Shown here piece after piece: positions 57,228-64,000 of a DNA stretch of 64,000 nucleotides. Made by a program: the position numbers and the translations under genes. The notes beneath the pieces are model-generated. The model was not told where the DNA came from. It ran no database searches and was given only the letters and a program-made list of their open reading frames with translations. Positions within the stretch are counted from its first letter, which is position 1. Every line of letters starts with the position of its first letter. The stretch comes from Physcomitrium patens (lineage: Eukaryota; Streptophyta; Bryopsida; Funariales; Funariaceae): contig NC_037265.1 of NCBI RefSeq assembly GCF_000002425.4, forward strand, positions 5,148,323-5,212,322, given 5' to 3'.

Positions 57228-58597
57228 CCTGAATAATAAAGTCAAATTTCTGCAAGAGTAAAACCCATTGTGCAATATGACCACTCAATTGATGCTTATT
57301 AATTATATATTTTAAAGTATCATGATCGACATGGAAAACAAATTTATAAACAAGAAGATAATGTCGAAACTTTTATATGGAATAAATCATCTCTAATGCT
57401 TCTCTTTTGGTTGTTGTATAATTTCTTTCAGTTGCTATCAATTGACGACTTGCATAATAAATAGGATGATCAAAATCCCGATCATCTTTCTGGCTTAGCA
57501 CAGAACCAATTGTGACATTAGATGCATCCACATAAATTTGGAATAGTTTTGTCCAACAAGGTGCCACCAATATTGGTATTGAAACCAATTTTTGTTTCAA
57601 TGTTTCCAATGCAATTGTGCATTCTTTTGTCCAAACTAGACTGGTCCCATTGGTTGGTGGTTTCTTCAAGAGATTTATCAATGGAAGGTATATAACTACG
57701 AATAGATAGATAAATTGCCAATAATAACTGACATGGCTGACAAATGCTCGAACACTTGTAACAGTGTCTAGTTGCTTTAATTCTACTATAATCTTTACTT
57801 TATCTGGATCTGTAGTAATGTCTACCATCAAAACTATATGATCCAATAATTTATCAGAAAGTACACCAAATTAGTACTTTTTTGAATTTAAAGAAATTTT
57901 ATATTTAGCATATTGATTCAAACATTGATCGAGATATTTTAAATGCTTGGCTTTCATACTAAATATACAAAAAATATCTAGAAATATTTCCATTAAAATT
58001 TGTAGATAATCTTAGAGTGCTTATGTCATTATCCTTTGAAATGTAGCTGGTACATTACAAAATCCAAACGGCATAACCTTATATGCAAAGGACCCCCAAT
58101 CTATAGTAAAAGTAGTTTTTAACTAGTCTTCTTTTGCAATCTTAACTTGATTATAACCGGAGAATCCATCAAGAAATGAATAACATTCATGTCCAGTGAC
58201 AGCATCCAATATACTATCCGTAAATGGTAAAGGAAAATAATCCTTCTTAGTAGCCGTATTAAGTTTTCAAAAATCTTGACAAATTTTGATTTTCTTGTTC
58301 TTTTTTGGCACCATAACAATTGGTGAAATCCATTCACTGAAAGGAACTGGATAGATAAATCCAACCTCCAAGACTTTATTCAGCTCTTCTTTTACCATAA
58401 GTGAGTATTTTGGATTAAGTCGATGTTGTCTTTAGTGTACTGATGTAGCATTTTCCTCCAATATAATTCGATGTTCACAAACTTTAGCTGAAATTCTTTT
58501 CAAATTTATATACGACCATGCGAAAGTAATTTTATGCATTACAAAGTAATCCACTCAAATTTCTTTCTCTTTGCCTTTTATATCGTAATAAATCTAA
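57228..58597 (-). mobile_element. Ty3/gypsy family B fragment, second copy
   Basis: Minus-strand RT and RNase H sequence of the same family as 6440-9770, corresponding to about 6966-8333 of that copy (LKQKLVSIPILVAPCWTKLF; YVDASNVTIGSVLSQKDDRD). Both ends coincide with family A LTR ends (57227 and 58598), so it is a slice of an element caught between two family A insertions. Broken in a few places. Confidence 0.85.
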
Positions 58598-59120
58598 TGT
58601 CAAGGACAAAGACTCGATGAGGAAAAATATACACCAAAAGGCTATCTCGATATAATAAGTCAAAATATAAACAAGTAGGTATATTAAAAGGAAACTAGAA
58701 TGGCTATTGCCGCAAGACAAGAAACTAAAGACTCTTGAACCTGGACTAGAAGCAAGAAAGGAGTTGACAAGAGTGAAGAAGCCTTCACTCTTGTCTCTAT
58801 ATATACTATCTAACTAGGGGCTACGTGGCGACGTTCTATAGGACCTCCAATATGTGTTGACTTTGTAGGACACATGCCTTGACTTACAAGGCAAGTTTTT
58901 CTAAGTGTGGGCCACATATTTAGCTTGATCTTCAAGCTAACAACATGTGTGGCACATGGCCAACTTGTTGACCACGTTTCTAATCCAAAAAGTCAATTAA
59001 AGACACCTATGAAGTCAAAGCAGCGTCTAGGAAGTTTCTAGGAAGCTTCTATATTAAATATTATACAATTAACTTACTTTTATCTACTTTTACTTACTTC
59101 TACCTATTTCTATATGTAAT
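58598..59120 (-). mobile_element. Old family A LTR, truncated at the junction
   Basis: About 523 bp in the same orientation as the young A copies, starting TGTCAAGGACAAAGACTCG and matching the LTR until CTATATGTAAT, where the last 20 or so bases are missing and the next LTR begins. Divergence from the young LTR is similar to that of the old copy. Confidence 0.8.
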
Positions 59121-59650
59121 AAGAACTCGATGAAAGCTAAAGAGTAAGTGAGACTTTTCTCAAAAAGAAATAGGACAAAATAGAAATATGTATATTAAGA
59201 AAGAAACTGGAATGGCTATTGCCAAAATACAAGAAAACTAGAGACCCTTGAAACTAGATTAGAAGCAAGAAAGGAATTGACAAGAGTGAAGAGGGCTTCA
59301 CTCTTGCCTCTATATATACTATCTAACTGGAAGCCACGTGGCGATGTTCTATAAGACCTCCAATATATGTTGACTTTCTAGGCCACATGCCTTTGCTTGT
59401 AAGGCAAGTTTTCTATGGATGGACCACGTAGTTAGCTTGTTCTTTAAGCTTCCAACATGTGTGGCACATGGCTAACTTGTTGACCAAGTTTCTAACCTAA
59501 AAGTCAACTATAGACTCCTATAAAGTCAAAGCAGTGTCTATGAAGCTTCTAAGAAGTTTCTTTAGAAGATATTACACAATTAACCTACTTTTATCTACTT
59601 TTACATACTTTTATCTATTCATATAGGTAATTATATGTATGTCCGTGACA
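59121..59650 (-). repeat. Young chromovirus A copy 2, 3' LTR (edge missing)
   Basis: Matches 44118-44647 with only a handful of differences; the outermost 10 bp are absent at the junction with the older LTR. G-box and TATA are intact. Confidence 0.9.
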
Positions 59651-59691
59651 TTACCCCCCCTTCTAGGGACGAGTTCCACGAGGAGCGGTGA

Positions 59692-60114
59692 TTATATATT
59701 GAGAAAATCTAATATGCGGCGAATTGTATTTGCTACATACTCTGATCTTTGTTCTCTTCGAAGATAGTTGATGGGTCCTCTTAGCCATCGATAGTGTCCC
59801 ATTCCAGGGCAAGAAGACCACCCTGTTATTTGATCACTGTTGAGGCCTTCATAACTTCCTTCAAATAATACATTTGAAACACCATCAGGAGTCGTTCCTA
59901 TCTCCAATAATATCACCAAACATCGAGAATCTCTTCCAAGGTCGTGATACCAAACGCATTGTATCTCACCATCTATTCGAGGAAGAACATGTCGTTCTTG
60001 AGGGTCTTCATCTCGGTTGCGTCGTCTTGAAGGTTGTGATAATCGCAATGTCTCATCCGGTAAGTCAACAAACGAAGGTTCTTGAGTTGAATCTGCTGGT
60101 TGTTGGCTCTCCAT
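59692..60114 (-). CDS. Chromovirus A extra ORF (ORF3), copy 2
   Basis: 140 residues, the same protein as the frame at 44689-45111 of copy 1; the DNA shows one silent difference that I noticed (near 59943). Same position between pol and polypurine tract. Unknown function; features are described under copy 1. Confidence 0.75.
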   Translation of the reverse strand: MESQQPADSTQEPSFVDLPDETLRLSQPSRRRNRDEDPQERHVLPRIDGEIQCVWYHDLGRDSRCLVILLEIGTTPDGVSNVLFEGSYEGLNSDQITGWSSCPGMGHYRWLRGPINYLRREQRSEYVANTIRRILDFLNI

Positions 60115-60209
60115 CTAATTAGCGTCACAAAATGCAAAGAAGTTACAAACAAGGATAGGAAATTGAATGTTATCTTGCCTCAATCTTGTCTCTTTTATAA
60201 GAGAGGTTT

Positions 60210-63200
60210 TCATCTTGGTTTTGATGGATGTCGTTGATGAAAAACTTTGACTTTAGCTGATGCATTTGCTAGATTCCTGGATGGCTCCCATGTGCGTTCA
60301 CTAATATCATATCCGCGCCAATGAACAAGATATTCCAGCTTATTTCGGCGCCGCCTTGAGTCTAATATCTCTTCCACCTCAAATTCTTCATTATTATCTA
60401 CTTCTATAGGAGGCGGTGGCATTTGTCTTCTTCCTTGTATATCCACTGTCTTATATGGTTCAAGAAGAGATACGTGGAATACAGGATGGATCTTCATTGA
60501 CTCCGGTAGATGTAACCGATATGCAACTGGGTTGATCTGTTCAGAAACAGAAAAGGGGCCAAGCCTACGATAGTCCAACTTGTCACAAGGTCGAGTAGTC
60601 TTGATATTGCGACGAAGTAGCCATACCTTATCACCCACGTTGATTTGTGGTTGCTCCTTACGATATAGATCTACGTTTATCTTTTGTCGTTCTTGAGCTT
60701 CCTTCAATTGTGTCTTCATTATTGCATATAACTCTGACAACCGATTTGCCATATCTTCTGCTACAGGATTATCAACTTTTGAAAAATCAAAAGTATCAAG
60801 TCGTGGATGATAGCCATAATTGGCAAAGAAAGGTGTTTGTTGCGTGGAAGAATGTACCGTATTATTATAAGCAAACTCTGCCAATGGCAGAAGGGTTGTC
60901 CAATCATCTTGTTGGTAGTTGATAGTACACCTTAAATATTGCTCCAAGACTTGGTTTACGCGCTCTGTTTGTCCATCAGTTTGAGGATGGAAAGCCGAAG
61001 ATAGCTTTATGTCCACTTTTAAAATCTTGAAAAGGGTCCTCCAAAATCTTGACACAAATTGAGTTCCCCTATCCGATATGATATCTTTAGGTAATCCATG
61101 ATAGCGATAGATATTATCAATGAAAAGCTTAGCTGTTTCTTCACCTGTGATAGATTTTGTACATGGTACAAAATGTGCCATCTTGGTGAAACGATCTACT
61201 ATCACAAATATAGAATCATAAGATCTTGAGCTTGGAAGATCTGTGATGAAATCCATAGAAACAGAAGACCGTGGTTGTTCTGGTATAGGTAATGGCTGAA
61301 GAAGTCCGTAAGGTCGATGACGAGGAATTTTTGATCTTGAACAAATATCACATGATTGTACAAAGTCTTTGACTGGCTTCCACATTTGTGGCCACCAAAA
61401 ATCTCTTGATATGAGTTCCAAAGTCTTATTATATCCAAAGTGCCCTGCTGCTGGAAAGTCATGACGTGCTTGAAGAACACGTAAACGTGCTTCTCCTTCT
61501 GGAACATATAAGCGTCCTTCAAAATATAATAGATTATTCTTAAACTCAAACTTAGAAGGATCATGAGACTTGGAAGAATTATTCTCGATATCATAAACAA
61601 GAGGGTCTGAGGACATATTGGACTGGATTTGCTTGAGAAAAGTTGAATCAACAATCAATGTTGATTTCATTGCTCCGAGATGAAATTGCTCCGGTTTCAA
61701 GAGGACCGTTCTTTGTTGCTCAAAAGCTGCATCTCCTTCTTTTGGTGCAAAATAAGAACGTCTAGATAGGGCATCGGATAAACCTTGTTGTTTTCCTGGC
61801 CGATAAGTGATAATGAACTCGAATCTTGACAAAGACATACTCCAACAAGCTTGACGACGATTCAACACGCATGCTGACATGAAATACTCGAGGTTCTTGT
61901 GATCTGTATATACAGTGACTGGACTAGAAGCGCCTTCTAGATAATGACGCCATTCTTGAAAGGAATCCACGATCGCAAGAAGTTCTTTATCGTGGATTTC
62001 ATAATTGATCTCGGCTGCTGAGAATTTTCTTGAATGAAAAGCTATCGGATGAAGTTTGTCATCTGTTCCCATTTGTGATAAAACTGCACCCAAAGCAAAA
62101 TCTGATGCATCTGTTTCCATAAAAAATGCCTTGGAAAAGTCAACACGATATAAGACTGGTGCAGAGACAAACGATGTCTTCAAGGCTTCAAATGCTGCTT
62201 CCGCTTCTTGATTCCATTGGAATTTATCTTTTCTAGTCAAGCGTGTAAGTGGAGCTGCAACTCGTGAGAAATCTTTGATGAAGATCCGATAGTAATTGGC
62301 AAATCTCAAGAAACATTGGACATCTCTTACCGTCATTGGAATCTTCCAATCCACGATTGTTTGGACTTTCTTAGAATCCATCATGAGACCATCATTTGAA
62401 ATGATGTATCCTAAAAAGTCAACTTGAGTAGTGTGAAATACACACTTTTCCATCTTGGCGTACAATCCTGCATCTCTAAGTTTTTGTAATACTTGACGAA
62501 CATGTATTTCATGTTCTTCGACGTTCTTGGAATAGATCAGGATATCGTCTAGATAGCAGACGATAAAATTATCTAAGAATTCACGAAATACATCATTCAT
62601 GAGATGTTGAAAAGCAGTTGGTGCATTCGTGAGTCCAAAGGGCATGACATTATATTCGAAATGTCCATACCTGGTTCGAAACGTAGTCTTCCATTCATCT
62701 CCTTCTTTGATCCGTACTAGATTATATGCTCCTCTTAGATCTATTTTTGTATAGATCTTAGCTTGATTCAACTGATCAAAGAGTCCTGATATCAAAGGTA
62801 ATGGATACCTGTTCTTGATTGTGATCTTGTTGAGTCCTCGATAATCAACACACATTCGTAAAGATCCATCTTTTTTCTTTACGAATAGAATTGGAGCTCC
62901 TGCTAGAGATTTTGAATGGCGTATGAAATTCTTCGCTAAATTCTCGTCAATATATGTCTTGAGTTCAGCCATCTCATCCTGCGATAAACTGTAAATTGGT
63001 CCAAATGGTGGCTGAGTTCCTTCCTTGAGGTCGATTGAACAATCATATGGACGATGCTCAGGAAGAATATCTGCATTCTTTTTCTCAAAAACGTCTTGAT
63101 ACTCCTGATATTGACTTGGAATGCTACTTGAAGTCTTTACGTTTTCAGAAATAGGTGCAGCATAAATAGCAAAAGTTGATCCTTCTTTTGCTGCGTGTAT

Positions 63201-63698
63201 AAATGCTTTTGCACCTATCAGTACGGGTTTTACTGTACTAGACTTATAATTTTTTACTTGGTTCGTAGAACTATTAATAACGCTTTTGGAAAAGTCAAGT
63301 TTGTGCGAATTCCAATCTATTCGAGGGTTATATTTTTCTCGCCAGGATAAACCTAAAATAACTGGATTGGACGGGGATTTAATTATGTTAAAAGCTATGT
63401 AGCTATCATGACCGTCTATTGTTACTTTTGTAGGATGAGTTTCATGAGTGACATCTCTAGAAGACAAGGGACGACCATCTATGACTTCTACATGTACTAG
63501 TTTAGGTTTCTGTACAAAGGGTATTTTACGACTTTTAACAAATTGTTCATCTAAAAAACATGCTGAGGCTCCCGAATCTAATAAAGCAGAGGCTTTGTAA
63601 TTCTTAGGTCCTAAATATAAGTCTATTATAAAACAAGGAGAGGGTTCTGAGGAGAGGATAGGACCTTCATTAGGAATTGTACAAGGTTCCAGCTGCAC
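60210..63698 (-). CDS. Chromovirus A pol polyprotein, copy 2
   Basis: 1162 residues, looks whole, with the same domain order and catalytic residues as copy 1: LDSGASAC protease motif at 39-46, YLDD at 382-385, integrase Asp816/Asp876/Glu912, GPF module and chromodomain. From about residue 460 to the end it is almost identical to copy 1. The RT region has scattered differences, and residues 1 to about 163 (protease) differ at about one position in four, beginning abruptly near 63212. This suggests recombination between sub-lineages. Confidence 0.94.
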   Translation of the reverse strand: MQLEPCTIPNEGPILSSEPSPCFIIDLYLGPKNYKASALLDSGASACFLDEQFVKSRKIPFVQKPKLVHVEVIDGRPLSSRDVTHETHPTKVTIDGHDSYIAFNIIKSPSNPVILGLSWREKYNPRIDWNSHKLDFSKSVINSSTNQVKNYKSSTVKPVLIGAKAFIHAAKEGSTFAIYAAPISENVKTSSSIPSQYQEYQDVFEKKNADILPEHRPYDCSIDLKEGTQPPFGPIYSLSQDEMAELKTYIDENLAKNFIRHSKSLAGAPILFVKKKDGSLRMCVDYRGLNKITIKNRYPLPLISGLFDQLNQAKIYTKIDLRGAYNLVRIKEGDEWKTTFRTRYGHFEYNVMPFGLTNAPTAFQHLMNDVFREFLDNFIVCYLDDILIYSKNVEEHEIHVRQVLQKLRDAGLYAKMEKCVFHTTQVDFLGYIISNDGLMMDSKKVQTIVDWKIPMTVRDVQCFLRFANYYRIFIKDFSRVAAPLTRLTRKDKFQWNQEAEAAFEALKTSFVSAPVLYRVDFSKAFFMETDASDFALGAVLSQMGTDDKLHPIAFHSRKFSAAEINYEIHDKELLAIVDSFQEWRHYLEGASSPVTVYTDHKNLEYFMSACVLNRRQACWSMSLSRFEFIITYRPGKQQGLSDALSRRSYFAPKEGDAAFEQQRTVLLKPEQFHLGAMKSTLIVDSTFLKQIQSNMSSDPLVYDIENNSSKSHDPSKFEFKNNLLYFEGRLYVPEGEARLRVLQARHDFPAAGHFGYNKTLELISRDFWWPQMWKPVKDFVQSCDICSRSKIPRHRPYGLLQPLPIPEQPRSSVSMDFITDLPSSRSYDSIFVIVDRFTKMAHFVPCTKSITGEETAKLFIDNIYRYHGLPKDIISDRGTQFVSRFWRTLFKILKVDIKLSSAFHPQTDGQTERVNQVLEQYLRCTINYQQDDWTTLLPLAEFAYNNTVHSSTQQTPFFANYGYHPRLDTFDFSKVDNPVAEDMANRLSELYAIMKTQLKEAQERQKINVDLYRKEQPQINVGDKVWLLRRNIKTTRPCDKLDYRRLGPFSVSEQINPVAYRLHLPESMKIHPVFHVSLLEPYKTVDIQGRRQMPPPPIEVDNNEEFEVEEILDSRRRRNKLEYLVHWRGYDISERTWEPSRNLANASAKVKVFHQRHPSKPR

Positions 63699-63703
63699 GG
63701 TCC

Positions 63704-64000
63704 TTATTGTAGCTGGACGAATCCGTTTTCTGACATGTTGTCTTCTTTGACCGTCGTATCCCTCATTTTATAGTTGCGTCGTTTCTTTGGACAATGTTGA
63801 GCAGTGTGCTTAGGTTCTCCGCAATATAAACATAATCCTTCTTGACGACGACGAATCTTTTCTTGCTCAGTTAGAGGTTTAAAACGTACTGCATCAATTT
63901 GCATGTCTTCTACTTCCGAATGTATGTTTGGCAAAGATGTTGATGTTGCCATTGAGTAATAACGTTGAGGTTCCCGTGAATGATTCTCAGATCGAAATTC
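63704..64000 (-). CDS. Chromovirus A gag, copy 2 (C-terminal part)
   Basis: C-terminal 98 residues or so of gag; the frame is open to the window edge. CCHC knuckle CLYCGEPKHTAQHC is intact, followed by PKKRRNYKMRDTTVKEDNMS. Diverged from copy 1 more than the downstream pol is, in line with the mosaic structure. Confidence 0.88.
   Translation of the reverse strand, partial: EFRSENHSREPQRYYSMATSTSLPNIHSEVEDMQIDAVRFKPLTEQEKIRRRQEGLCLYCGEPKHTAQHCPKKRRNYKMRDTTVKEDNMSENGFVQLQ

Larger units (their letters stand above)
59121..64000 (-). mobile_element. Young chromovirus A, copy 2 (runs off the window)
   Basis: Second recent family A element, same gene order: 3' LTR 59121-59650 (lacking its outer 10 bp), polypurine tract 59654-59664, extra ORF 60114-59692, pol 63698-60210, gag 64000-63704 (partial). 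The visible part looks whole except for the LTR edge. Nearly identical to copy 1 from the LTR to mid-pol, then more divergent toward gag. Confidence 0.93.

Overview
The window looks like nuclear DNA of a land plant, most probably a moss of the Physcomitrium type. The evidence is plant-style genes with GT-AG introns, telo-boxes in a ribosome-biogenesis promoter, and about 55 kb of nested, mostly AT-rich LTR retrotransposons dominated by Ty3/gypsy chromoviruses. The species call is inference from overall style; no marker settles it. No rRNA, tRNA, CRISPR or bacterial-type feature was seen.

Host genes occupy about 1-5.6 kb. The N-terminal exons of NOP14 (minus) and a complete intronless IMP3 (plus) stand head to head. 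Both proteins work in the small-subunit processome (U3 snoRNP/90S pre-ribosome), and the 1.28 kb between them holds two telo-boxes. IMP3 converges on a two-exon minus-strand gene for a trypsin-fold protein whose catalytic Ser position appears to be Asn. One doubtful exon follows.

The rest, from about 6.3 kb, is a retrotransposon graveyard with two young inhabitants. In order: family B, a gypsy element without chromodomain (6.4-10.7 kb); an LTR-like repeat G (11.6-12.9 kb); a chromovirus remnant D whose LTR carries tandem heat-shock elements in front of a TATA box (12.9-15.7 kb); family F, with a reverse transcriptase/integrase type best known from fungi, split by a solo LTR of family A (16.9-21.9 kb); a 12.5 kb family E element with 1.4 kb terminal repeats (21.9-34.4 kb); a minus-strand Ty1/copia remnant containing a second G repeat placed inside a 51-bp minisatellite (34.7-39.4 kb). 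Then comes a three-level nest at 39.4-57.2 kb: an old plus-strand chromovirus A, holding a gag-protease-only family F element, whose 5' LTR holds a young whole-looking chromovirus A (44108-50460, flanked by the duplication GAGTA, LTRs nearly identical). After a family B fragment and an old A LTR, a second young A copy runs off the window end.

The young A copies have gag, a protease-RT-RNase H-integrase-chromodomain pol, and a third 140-residue frame between pol and the 3' LTR. I recognise no family for that third product. It is identical in both young copies and still recognisable in the old copy. It and the heat-shock-element LTR of family D are the most interesting items here. All identity and divergence figures are by-eye comparisons, not computed alignments.
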